Source of the DNA: Caldilineaceae bacterium
GTDB lineage: Bacteria; Chloroflexota; Anaerolineae; Caldilineales; Caldilineaceae
NCBI GenBank assembly: GCA_022824025.1
Contig: JAJEBF010000008.1
Location: 1 to 64,000 of the forward strand
Reading direction: 5' to 3'
DNA length: 64,000 nt
Part shown: one piece after another, positions 9,860 to 18,181 of the stretch
Layout of the letters: the number at the start of each line of letters is the position of its first letter
Numbering within the stretch: the first letter of the stretch is position 1
Translations under genes and position numbers: made by a program
Notes under the pieces: generated by a model
What the model saw: the letters and a program-made list of their open reading frames with translations, nothing else
Told to the model about the DNA's origin: nothing
Database searches by the model: none

Positions 9860-11137
9860 TTAGCCGCCAACCACTGCCCTCTCCCGCTCCTCCCGAACTG
9901 CAGTCAGCGCGGCAAAACCCATCAGCGCCAGCGCAGTCCAGAACAGAAAAGGCGCGCCGGCGCCCATCGATTCCAGCCCGTTGCCAATCGGCGGGGCCAC
10001 CACGGATCCAATGCGAGAGATGGCCATGATCAGGCCGGTGGCCGTCCCGGCAAGAGCCGGGCCAATCCCGCGCAGCTCGATGATCAGCGTCATCATCGTC
10101 GCCATGTAGCCGTCCCGCATGATGCCCGCAAAAATGACGGCTATCCAGATCAGGATACCTTGCACGAATGAAAGTAGCCCGAAGCCAACAATCAACATGA
10201 GTGTCGCTGTCAGCAGCAGCGGACGGCGCACACCCATCCGATCGGACAGCAGCGTAACCGGAACGGTAAAGAGCAGACTCGCGAAATGGAAGCTGGCCAG
10301 CGCGCTGTCCGCCGCGCCCGGCTCCCATCCCTGCCCCCGTAGATACAGCGGCAAGTAGCCGAGCGCCCCCTGAATTGCGCCCCCGATGCCAAACATCGCC
10401 GCCGCAAGCAGCCACACGTTGCGCAAACGGCCGACCCGCAGCAATGAATCGCGTAAAGAAGGCCGTTCCACCGGCGCCGAGGCCGGCCCGGCGCCTGCCG
10501 GTTCAGGTTTCGTCAACGCCCACAACACACTGACGATGACCGCCAGCGCCCCGTAGAAGAGCAGCACGTTGCGCCATCCGCCCAGCAGCGGCGAAAGAAA
10601 TGTCGCGCTGACCAGCGAACCGAGCAGGAAGCCTAACGCCATGCCGGCCGACACCACCCCGTTCGCCATGCCCAGATGCTTCCCCGAAAACCACACGCCG
10701 CACGTCTTGTGCACGTTCATCGGCGCAGCCATCGGGAATAGACCGGCCACCAGCACAGTGACCGTCAGGCTGGCGTAGTCGTTAGCCAGCGCACGCGTCG
10801 CACCCGTCACCCCGGTCAGGAGGCAGGCGAACACCAACATCTGCCGCGCGCCGACACGATCCCCAACCACACCCCCCATCAGGCTCATCCCGATGCCCAA
10901 CAGCGAGGATGCCCCCCACACATAACCGATCTGCACCAGGCTCAGAGAAAGATCAGTGCCGATCTCATCGAACAGGACAGGCAGCGACATCATCGGCATG
11001 CCCACCACCAACGTGTGGGTCAGCGCCGCGAGCACAAGAATGTACCACCGGTACGCGCCGCCCTCGGCAGGTGCGGTTGCCGCCGTCGCCGGCGCCGAAT
11101 CACGGCGGGGATCAGACACTGGCGGTCGTCCCGCCAT
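9860..11137 (-). CDS. Major facilitator superfamily transporter
   Basis: 425 residues with about 12 hydrophobic membrane segments and a short polar N-terminus. The conserved loop 2-3 motif appears as GGVVGDRVGARQ, and the second half has the equivalent LSDRMGVRRP. I start at ATG 11137, which overlaps the SDR stop codon by 26 bases and implies translational coupling. The open frame continues to 11437, but that extension is Arg-rich shadow of the SDR gene. A GTG at 11119 is another option. The partner SDR suggests uptake or export of a small oxidisable organic substrate; identity unknown. Confidence 0.85.
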   Translation of the reverse strand: MAGRPPVSDPRRDSAPATAATAPAEGGAYRWYILVLAALTHTLVVGMPMMSLPVLFDEIGTDLSLSLVQIGYVWGASSLLGIGMSLMGGVVGDRVGARQMLVFACLLTGVTGATRALANDYASLTVTVLVAGLFPMAAPMNVHKTCGVWFSGKHLGMANGVVSAGMALGFLLGSLVSATFLSPLLGGWRNVLLFYGALAVIVSVLWALTKPEPAGAGPASAPVERPSLRDSLLRVGRLRNVWLLAAAMFGIGGAIQGALGYLPLYLRGQGWEPGAADSALASFHFASLLFTVPVTLLSDRMGVRRPLLLTATLMLIVGFGLLSFVQGILIWIAVIFAGIMRDGYMATMMTLIIELRGIGPALAGTATGLIMAISRIGSVVAPPIGNGLESMGAGAPFLFWTALALMGFAALTAVREERERAVVGG

Positions 11138-11909
11138 CGATGAGAATCTCTGATCCCGTGATGCTGGCCGCCCGGTCCGAAACCAGAAACAGCGCCATGT
11201 CCGCGATCTCGTCCGCTTTCGCCATGCGGCCCAATGGAACCGAAGCAACGCGGCGCGCGGTTGCTTCCTCCACCGATATGCCCTGCGCCGCCGCCTCCTG
11301 GCGGGCCAGGCTGCGCGCCCGCTCCGTATCCACAGGGCCGGGCGAAATGGCGTTGATTCGCACGCCATACGGAGCAAGGTCCTGGGAAATCCCCTTGGTA
11401 AAATTGATGATGGCCGCGTTGGCTGTGCCGCCCGCAAGAAATGTCGGCGTGGGGTTGTGGGCCGCCGCGCCCACGATGTTGACGATGCGCCCCTCCCGCC
11501 GCGCCTTCATCTGCGGCGCCAGCGCCCGCACCATCCGCATATATCCGAGCAGCTTCAGGTCCCATGCGCCATGGTAGGCATCGTCGCTCAGGCTGTAAAA
11601 GTCACCGCTCGGCGCGGAGCCGGCATTGTTGATGAGGATGTCCACCTGGCTCCACGTTCTGAGAGCAAGCTCGCACGTCCTCTCAACACCTGCGGCTGTG
11701 CTGACGTCCGCGCTGACCGACATCGCTTGCGCGCCGCTCTGCTCCGTATGCGCTTCGATCGCCGTCAGCGCCCGCGCCAGCCGTTCCTCGTCGCGCGCCG
11801 CGATCAACACGCTGACGCCTTCAGCGTAGAGCGCTTGCGCGCAAGCCAGTCCGATGCCCGCGCTGCCTCCGGTGATAATGGCGGTCTTGCCCGCAAGATT
11901 GAGTTGCAA
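11112..11909 (-). CDS. SDR-family oxidoreductase lacking the canonical catalytic residues
   Basis: 265 residues with a clear Rossmann core. TGGSAGIG (13-20) binds the cofactor, NNAG is at 94-97, and SPGPVDTERA follows the active-site region. The usual Ser...Tyr-x-x-x-Lys is not there. At the expected places are Gly147, Gly160 and Asn164, in a GGTANAA segment. Some FabG-annotated SDRs share this GGxxNAA pattern, so it may be a natural divergent subfamily. The start is TTG 11909, supported by a strong GGAGAAGG six bases upstream. It is coupled to the MFS gene by overlap. Confidence 0.85.
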   Translation of the reverse strand: MQLNLAGKTAIITGGSAGIGLACAQALYAEGVSVLIAARDEERLARALTAIEAHTEQSGAQAMSVSADVSTAAGVERTCELALRTWSQVDILINNAGSAPSGDFYSLSDDAYHGAWDLKLLGYMRMVRALAPQMKARREGRIVNIVGAAAHNPTPTFLAGGTANAAIINFTKGISQDLAPYGVRINAISPGPVDTERARSLARQEAAAQGISVEEATARRVASVPLGRMAKADEIADMALFLVSDRAASITGSEILIDGGTTASV

Positions 11910-11984
11910 AGTATGCCTTCTCCGTAAAGAGTGTGGCCCTGTAAGGCCTGCGCCCGCAAACTTCGGGCGACGGCGGCGCCGACC

Positions 11985-12989
11985 TTACCTGGCGATTTCG
12001 TCACTGTCTCCGTAAACCTCGCAACCCGGAAAAGTAAGCGAGAATCCGTACCAGCGGGCAAAGAGGTGCAGGGGCTGTTCAGTCGGCAACTCCTCCCCCG
12101 AGGGATCGTAATATCTGCCGTTGCGTACGGTCGCGCCGTCGGCCATGCGAAGGTCGCTGCCATCCCATTCGGCATCCTGCCCATCAACGAAGAGCGGCGT
12201 CGGCGTGCCGGATGCCGGGTCAAGGTAGACCAGCATGTTCCGGTTGTCGAGGACGTCGAACACCATACCGTCCCCCGCCTTGAGAATGTCGAGCGGATAG
12301 TAACGGCTTACCCTCTCCGTCCAGACGCCCAGCCCCATCTCCAAGCGCGGCCGCCGCGGGTCTTCCGCGCCCATCGAGCCCGCGAACCCCGGCGGCAAAA
12401 AGCGCCCCCTGGTCAATCGCACTAGGATCTTCATCAGGCCTACCGCCAGCCCGAAGGGCAGCGGCAGCCGCGACCGCGCGATTCGGGCGTCCGGGTACTG
12501 CGCCAAGGCCTGATCCGCACGCATATGCCGCAGCGGCTCCAATGCAAGACGGTGTCCCTTGAGCGGGCCGTACAGACATTCGCCCGTGACATGGTCCCAA
12601 TAGGAGCCGGTCTGGCGGTCCCCCATCAACGACAGGCCGTTATACAGGCCGCGCGTCGCAAAGGTGTACGTCTCCCCGTCAATGACCGGCGTCAGACCGA
12701 CGCCGCTGTTGCAAGGGGCTCAGAAAGTGGCCAGAAACGGAGTCCCGCTCCACTCGCCCTGCGCCACGTGATGGAAGATCATCTGGCTGGTAAGCAGAGC
12801 CAGCGCCGCGCCGCCCCGCTCCAGCACCAGCAGCGGCGTTTCCCTCCGCACGACACGTCCGCTCAGCGCGTCGTCCAGCCGTTCTGTGTGCTGGACGGCC
12901 AGCGGCCGGAACATATCTCGCCGGTGCAGGATTGCCCGTTTTGCGTCAAATGTCGCTGCGCCTGTCAGTTGGGTTGTGGTCGCGTCCAT
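11985..12989 (-). CDS. Predicted selenoprotein, DUF3179 family (in-frame TGA read as selenocysteine)
   Basis: I annotate one 334-residue product. Translation from ATG 12989 (AAGGG upstream) gives 89 residues ending in FLATF, then TGA at 12720-12722, then 244 residues in the same frame beginning APCNSGVGLTP. DUF3179 proteins normally have a Cys-x-x-Cys at this spot (TYCPLC-like, then N/R-SG). Here the TGA replaces the first Cys, giving Sec90-Ala-Pro-Cys93. The downstream half keeps the family landmarks GLYNG, DRQTGSYWDHVTGE and GPLKG. A stem-loop fitting a bacterial SECIS lies 14 bases after the TGA. A redox function is likely for the U-x-x-C pair, but no DUF3179 reaction is established. A premature stop or sequencing error is the alternative. 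No sel genes are in this window. Confidence 0.8.
12687..12722 (-). promoter_or_regulatory. Candidate bacterial SECIS element with its UGA codon
   Basis: On the minus strand the TGA (12722-12720) is followed by 14 bases, then CGGCGTC (12705-12699), loop GGTCT (12698-12694) and GACGCCG (12693-12687). The arms pair perfectly over 7 bp. A possible lower CAA/TTG pairing extends it across an internal loop. The loop guanines fall about 22 bases beyond the TGA, inside the window known for bacterial SECIS elements. GGUCU is also the sequence at the tip of the E. coli fdhF SECIS bound by SelB. Confidence 0.75.
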
Positions 12990-13068
12990 TTTCAGCCCTT
13001 TTTGCCAGTGCAGTACGGGAATTGTACTCTGGCCTCTGACCTTGGGACGCCTCGCCCCAGAGCCGCGT

Positions 13069-14124
13069 CTACGGTTCGGTCGAAAAGCGGAAAACGGTCG
13101 TCTGCGTATACTCTTCGCCGGGCCGCAGCACAATCGACGGAAAGTCCGGCTGGTTGGGCGCGTCGGGAAAGTGCTGTGTTTCAAGACAGAACCCGCCGCG
13201 GTGCGGATAGACCTGACCGCCCTTGCCCGCGTTCGCCGCTTCCATCTGGTTGCCTGTATAGAACTGCACACCCGGCTCGGTCGTCAGCACCTCCAACACC
13301 CGCCCGCTGCCCGGCTCGGACACGCGTGCCGCCAGCCGCAGCGTGCCGGGCTCTCCGTTGAGAACGAAGTTATGATCGTAGCCGCCGCCTGCTCGGATCT
13401 GCTCATCGTCGGCGTTGATGCGTGCGCCGATGGCAGTGGGCTGCCGAAAGTCGAAGGGTGTGCCGGTCACGTCCCGCACCTCACCAGTCACGATCAGCGA
13501 ACTGTCCATCGGGGTGAACGCGTCGGCATCGATCATCGCGACGTGGTCGTGGATATTGCCCTCGCCTGCCAGATTGAAGTAGCTGTGATTGGTCAGGTTG
13601 ACGATCGTCGGCGCGTCGCAGGTCGCATGGTAATCAAGACGCACCTCGTTGTCATCGTTCAGGCTGAGCCTCACCGTCGTTTCCAGCGCGCCAGGATAAT
13701 GATCTTCACCGTCCGGGCTGTCGTATGAGAGCAGCAGCCCGACCTCCCGTTCGTTCTGGAAAGGTTGCGCCTGCCATACGACCTTGTCGAAGCCGCCTTC
13801 TCCGCCGTGAAGATGGTCGTCGTTGACGTTGCGCGCAAGCTGGTAACGCACGCCGTCCAGCTCGAAGCGCCCGCCGCGTATGCGGTTTGCGCAACGGCCG
13901 ACCAGCACGCCGTAGTAAGGATGCCCGGCCAGATATTCGTCAAGCGTGTCGAAGCCCAGCACCACATCCCCCGCCTCGCCGTTGCGGTCCGGCGTCGATA
14001 GCGTACGGATCAGGCCGCCGTAGTCGAGTACGTCGATCTCTACGCCCATATTGTTGGCCAGCGAATACTGCCTGACCCCTTGCCCGCTCCTCGTTCTGCC
14101 GAATGCCTGGCTGTGCAGTTTCAT
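13069..14124 (-). CDS. galM: Aldose 1-epimerase (galactose mutarotase)
   Basis: 351 residues, the usual length for bacterial GalM. It interconverts alpha and beta anomers of aldoses in the cytoplasm. Diagnostic stretches include GRCANRIRGGRF, DDHLHGGEGGFDK with the substrate-binding His, TNHSYFNLAG with the catalytic His, and the C-terminal CLETQHFPDAPNQPDFPS with the catalytic Glu. It sits upstream of the selenoprotein gene on the same strand with an 80-base gap. Other Leloir genes are not nearby. The downstream sugar ABC transporter and Gfo/Idh enzyme fit a sugar-using organism. Confidence 0.93.
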   Translation of the reverse strand: MKLHSQAFGRTRSGQGVRQYSLANNMGVEIDVLDYGGLIRTLSTPDRNGEAGDVVLGFDTLDEYLAGHPYYGVLVGRCANRIRGGRFELDGVRYQLARNVNDDHLHGGEGGFDKVVWQAQPFQNEREVGLLLSYDSPDGEDHYPGALETTVRLSLNDDNEVRLDYHATCDAPTIVNLTNHSYFNLAGEGNIHDHVAMIDADAFTPMDSSLIVTGEVRDVTGTPFDFRQPTAIGARINADDEQIRAGGGYDHNFVLNGEPGTLRLAARVSEPGSGRVLEVLTTEPGVQFYTGNQMEAANAGKGGQVYPHRGGFCLETQHFPDAPNQPDFPSIVLRPGEEYTQTTVFRFSTEP

Positions 14125-14401
14125 TTCTCATTTGCTCACTAGGTCTAGTTTCCTCGATCTCCCACAATAGGAACTGGTGCAAGACTTCGGCGTGATTATT
14201 GTAACGAACTTTCGGAACGGTCTGGGAATCCGACTGCAAGAGCTATGACTTAAAGCAGTTTTGTCAACAGTCCGAGACAAGATACCAAGGGGCCATTGTG
14301 AAATTCAAAATAAGGCGCTGACCACTACAACTGGCACATGCCTGTCTTCAACCAGATTACGTTATCGGTTGAGGTCAAGGACTTAAAGGGGTAGTCCCAT
14401 T

Positions 14402-16957
14402 CTATGTTCTATCAGTTGCTATCTCGATCCTGGGTCTGATTCTTTCTCTAACCAACTCATAAAGGTTGATTTCTTCTTCCTCCGCAACTTCAAGAGTAAC
14501 TGCTAGGCCATATGGGATCTCCTCGTCGAGGGTCCCAGCGTCGGCGGTGCATTCGACAAAGAGTTCCACTGCGTCGCCTGGTAATTTGCTTTTTCTCAAT
14601 TCGAATATTTCGTGCTGAACAGTTCCTTTACGAACTTGCTGCCAATCACAGTTCTGTCTCTTGTGACCTTTGTCACTCTTTAGGCCATCCCCTGAAAGAA
14701 GCAACTTTGCTCGGCGAATCCCAACGTGAAATGGGTTGATTGGAGTAAACCATGTAAGAGTTATTGTCAATCTTAGAAAGTCACGCACATTGGTACCTTC
14801 GGGTAATGGGAAGGTGAAACGATGCCTCTGTCCTTCTTCTATATCTCCGAAACCGATCGCGGTTGCCCTCGTTTTGGTGCATTCCTGTACCCTATCAGCC
14901 TGTAGATTCCCGAAGCCAAGATATCTTGCAAGATATTTCGAAAACCTCTTTTCGTTTGTTGAATTCTTCAGATGGTCATACGCGACGGCATTCTGTTGCC
15001 ACGACGTGCCGTGAACGAGTAAAGTTTTTGTCAGCACGGCATCGTGACTCGATGGAATGCTAGGATTCTCCGCTCGAATTTCCTCTAACGTTTCAATAAT
15101 GTGCCCAGCATAATGAGTTACAATGGCTGTTGAATGGCTAGACCCTGCTTGGTAGGAAGTATTTGTAAGAATTTCAGGTCTAGATCCTGGGTATGCCACT
15201 CGAACTCCAGGAGGCCCATTGGAAGCCGTTACGGGTACAAGAACACTTTCGTCTCTTGGATCTCGGTCATAGAGGAGCCTGCCACCCCCGACAAATATGT
15301 CTGGTTTCACTGAGCCGCGATAACCAGGTCCTACACGACTGTAAGGAGAAGGCATAGCATAATCTTCTATCGGGTCAAAGCCTCGAACAGATGAAGGCAA
15401 GCTACCGGATGAATCTTGTTGTAGGGCACCCACCGTGAGCGCGTTTAGGGATTCGGCCGGCGAAAGTAGACGGTGGTTTCGTTGATTCCTGTCTATCTGA
15501 TTCAGGATTTCACTTCGGCAAGAAGTAACGGGTTCTGACGTATCTTCTCTATCGCTGAGCCGAATACTGCTCTCAAAATTTCCGGCACTAACAATGAACA
15601 AGACTTTGTACTTAAATGAAAGCCAGTCCAGCAGACGGGCCCAAGGGGAAATCTCATGAATGAACTGCTGATAGGTATTTCCCAGAGAAAGATTGATCAC
15701 CTTCACGTTTTGAGCAGATGGGGAATCACCCTCAAACATTTCTCTGATCACTATTTCTATAATGTCTTCTTGAAAAGCGGTAGAAGGCATTCCCTCTCTA
15801 CCAGAGTGAAGAAAGGGGTGGGGAATCAAGACCGGGCGAGAATATATTTGACGATCAAGCGATTGGATTTCAGTTTGACCCCTTCCTAGATCGCCGTGAC
15901 AGATTAGCGAAGCCATGGCAGTACCGTGCTTCTGCTGTGAAGGTTCATAATTCTCTAGAAAGTTGTCAGGATCATCGAAGTCAATTCGGTCCTCAAGAAA
16001 TTGATGATCTTGAAATGGGGCGCCATCCAGAAGTGCCAATACTGGAGGCTTATCTGAATCGAGTGGAGTCAAGCGAACTTCCAGCGGGTCTTCGTATATC
16101 TCTCCTACGCGGTCGATATGCTGTCCAATAGGTCTGAAATACTTGACTGATTCGCTACGAAAAACCGGAGGAAGTTGACTAGCCGGTTCTCCTATATCCC
16201 AGTCATGATTCACTAATCTATCAACGCTGTCAATGGGCAACGTAGCTTTCAGGGCATGAAAGGCGATTTCTTCCATGCTAATACGCTGCCCTACGTTTCC
16301 GCCCGCGCCTTCGATACTTTGTACGACTTCCTGGAAACTACCTTCGCGCCTAGCTTCACTTGTCCAGTAATGCAATTCAATTTCAAAATCGATTTCAGAC
16401 TGTGTTCCCCACTTTGCCTGGTATTCCTCTTTCCATAGATCTAAGATGCCTGTGTCTCTGAGTCTGTCACTAACGCTCCAACGCCGCAAAGTGAGAAGAA
16501 ACACAAATAGGTCCTTGAACTTCCCTAACCCATACTGAAGTTTCTCTCCCGCCTGATGCTTGTTCCAGAGTCTCAAAAGTTCATCTGTAGCAGATTTGTT
16601 GCTGGATAGGACATAGAATCGACCTCCCTTCACTTTTTTTCCTGTTTCAGTATCGTAAAGGTCGTGCAGTTCAATATCTTCTACGTCGATCTCGGCCAGC
16701 CATTCCAACCCTTGGATACGTCTCACAGCGTTCTGCAGGCCATCTATCTGACTGGAGGTCTCCATGACCAACACTCGCTCTATGTCGCCCGGCTCGTCCG
16801 ATACGAACGCTGACAATACGTTAGCGAACATTTCTTCAATCCGCCTTGCCTGCCCCTTCTTGTCCGTCGGCGCAGGTGAATTGGGTGGAAAGCCCTGACC
16901 CCGCGGCCTAACTACGGATTCTGGACTTGGTAACAGCAGAAGCGGTCTTTCAGGCAT
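14402..16957 (-). CDS. Large S8-family (subtilisin-like) serine protease paired with an AAA+ ATPase
   Basis: 851 residues without a signal peptide, so probably cytoplasmic. About 300 N-terminal residues of unknown fold precede the subtilase domain. The catalytic residues are visible: Asp311 (ALLDGA), His344 (QKHGTAMAS), oxyanion Asn460 (VSAGN) and Ser607 in GSSHSTA, replacing the usual GTSMA. The C-terminal 200 residues are beta-rich. The start overlaps the stop of the upstream ATPase by 8 bases, so translation is coupled. Base composition is clearly more AT-rich than neighbours, which indicates transfer. Such ATPase/subtilase pairs recur in bacteria and have been discussed as conflict or defence modules; here that role is inference. 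Confidence 0.87.
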   Translation of the reverse strand: MPERPLLLLPSPESVVRPRGQGFPPNSPAPTDKKGQARRIEEMFANVLSAFVSDEPGDIERVLVMETSSQIDGLQNAVRRIQGLEWLAEIDVEDIELHDLYDTETGKKVKGGRFYVLSSNKSATDELLRLWNKHQAGEKLQYGLGKFKDLFVFLLTLRRWSVSDRLRDTGILDLWKEEYQAKWGTQSEIDFEIELHYWTSEARREGSFQEVVQSIEGAGGNVGQRISMEEIAFHALKATLPIDSVDRLVNHDWDIGEPASQLPPVFRSESVKYFRPIGQHIDRVGEIYEDPLEVRLTPLDSDKPPVLALLDGAPFQDHQFLEDRIDFDDPDNFLENYEPSQQKHGTAMASLICHGDLGRGQTEIQSLDRQIYSRPVLIPHPFLHSGREGMPSTAFQEDIIEIVIREMFEGDSPSAQNVKVINLSLGNTYQQFIHEISPWARLLDWLSFKYKVLFIVSAGNFESSIRLSDREDTSEPVTSCRSEILNQIDRNQRNHRLLSPAESLNALTVGALQQDSSGSLPSSVRGFDPIEDYAMPSPYSRVGPGYRGSVKPDIFVGGGRLLYDRDPRDESVLVPVTASNGPPGVRVAYPGSRPEILTNTSYQAGSSHSTAIVTHYAGHIIETLEEIRAENPSIPSSHDAVLTKTLLVHGTSWQQNAVAYDHLKNSTNEKRFSKYLARYLGFGNLQADRVQECTKTRATAIGFGDIEEGQRHRFTFPLPEGTNVRDFLRLTITLTWFTPINPFHVGIRRAKLLLSGDGLKSDKGHKRQNCDWQQVRKGTVQHEIFELRKSKLPGDAVELFVECTADAGTLDEEIPYGLAVTLEVAEEEEINLYELVRERIRPRIEIATDRT

Positions 16958-17942
16958 TATTGGTTGGACTTTCCTTGAGTGTGAGTGCTATCTGTGAGCG
17001 CCACTGGCGGATTTTCTTCTCGGTAATTTTTTTTGCGTTGTCTTGCTGTCTGGTAAGCACAGCTCTCCGATATACATCGCGACAGAAATCCTCTGCCGCA
17101 GAAAAAGAGTCAAAATCAACTTTCTCAGTGATGGCCTCCGCTGGCATCCCGAAGATGAGAGCTGTCTGACTCTGATAGTCCTGAATGAAATGAATAAGTT
17201 GCTCACGCGTAGGTCTAGGCATCTCAATTCGGACTTGAAATCGACGCCATACCGCCGAATCCAGCAACTGTGCATGATTGCTCGCGACAACTACTATCGC
17301 GTAACTAGGTAACGCGTCAATTTGAAGCAACAAGGAGCTTACGACTCTCTTTATTTCTCCGGTTTCGTGAGTGTCTCCTCGTTCTTTCCCTACCACGTCG
17401 AATTCGTCGAAAAAGAGTAGACATTTTCGTTGACGAACATAATCAAACACCTTTTGCAATCGCGAGGCTGTTTCCCCTAAAAAGCTACCGACCAAGCCCT
17501 CATAGCGGACGACAAACAGTGGGACCATCAGTTCATACGCCAGAGCCTCGGCAAGAGTGGTTTTTCCGTTTCCCGGTGGCCCTATGAACATGATCCGGTT
17601 TCGGGGTGTCAGGCCATAGGTCCTCAAGAGATCCGATCTGTGATGTTCTTCGGCGATCTCAGAAATCACTTCACGATTATGGTCACTTAGGACGAGCTCC
17701 GACAATCGTCGTTCTGGCATACGGTCATGAAGCAACGTCGCGACGCCTCTGTCGAGAACTGAACCTCCATTGGTAACCACGTGACCGTTCTCGCGTAAGG
17801 CGGCGACTAGTCGGTCAGCAAGAATGTGATGCCGTTTTTCTCTTTCTTCTGCGATAATGCCTTCCACGATTCGGCGGAATTTCGTGTGATCTCCCTTACT
17901 ACCGGATTTCACCAGGTTTACTAGCAAATCGGCCCTAGCCAT
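16950..17942 (-). CDS. AAA+ ATPase partner of the subtilase
   Basis: 330 residues from ATG 17942, which has GGAGG seven bases upstream. A longer frame to 18026 lacks such a site. An N-terminal helical region of about 85 residues is followed by one AAA+ module: Walker A GPPGNGKTT (121-129), the pore-loop-like region near RYEGLVGSFLGET, Walker B CLLFFDEFD (174-182), sensor-1 Asn222 and the arginine-finger pair at 233-234. This resembles the FtsH/spastin-like clade. A likely job is to unfold or present targets to the subtilase encoded next, with which it overlaps. The gene has the same low GC as its partner. Confidence 0.87.
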   Translation of the reverse strand: MARADLLVNLVKSGSKGDHTKFRRIVEGIIAEEREKRHHILADRLVAALRENGHVVTNGGSVLDRGVATLLHDRMPERRLSELVLSDHNREVISEIAEEHHRSDLLRTYGLTPRNRIMFIGPPGNGKTTLAEALAYELMVPLFVVRYEGLVGSFLGETASRLQKVFDYVRQRKCLLFFDEFDVVGKERGDTHETGEIKRVVSSLLLQIDALPSYAIVVVASNHAQLLDSAVWRRFQVRIEMPRPTREQLIHFIQDYQSQTALIFGMPAEAITEKVDFDSFSAAEDFCRDVYRRAVLTRQQDNAKKITEKKIRQWRSQIALTLKESPTNNA

Positions 17943-18181
17943 GGTTGCACCTCCACTCGTACCGCCCTGCCCCTCTCTGGCCTTCTCCAAGCGGCCTTCT
18001 GCGGGCAATTGTCGGTACCAGAACAAATCTAACTCTGCTTTTGATCGCCAAATCCCTTATAGGATTTCCCAAATTCTGATGGTGGGAGGGTAGGTGGACA
18101 GGCGTTCAGGCACTTGAGTTCTCCTCTCGCGGAGAAAAGCCCGTATGACTAATTGTTCACCTTTGTCTAGTTGGCCTCCTA

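Noticed and set aside
11138-11437. N-terminal extension of the MFS protein
   Set aside because: Arg-rich and overlaps the SDR gene in another frame; membrane topology starts only after residue 101 of this frame.
11985-12629. DUF3179-like ORF of 214 residues as a complete protein starting at 12629
   Set aside because: The frame stays open upstream of this ATG to the TGA at 12720 and encodes family-conserved residues there. The ATG is internal to the domain, so the single Sec-containing product explains the data better.
12720-12722. TGA as a plain premature stop (pseudogene)
   Set aside because: The frame is intact on both sides, the TGA aligns with a conserved Cys, and a SECIS-like hairpin follows. 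A decaying gene would not show all three. Sequencing error remains possible.
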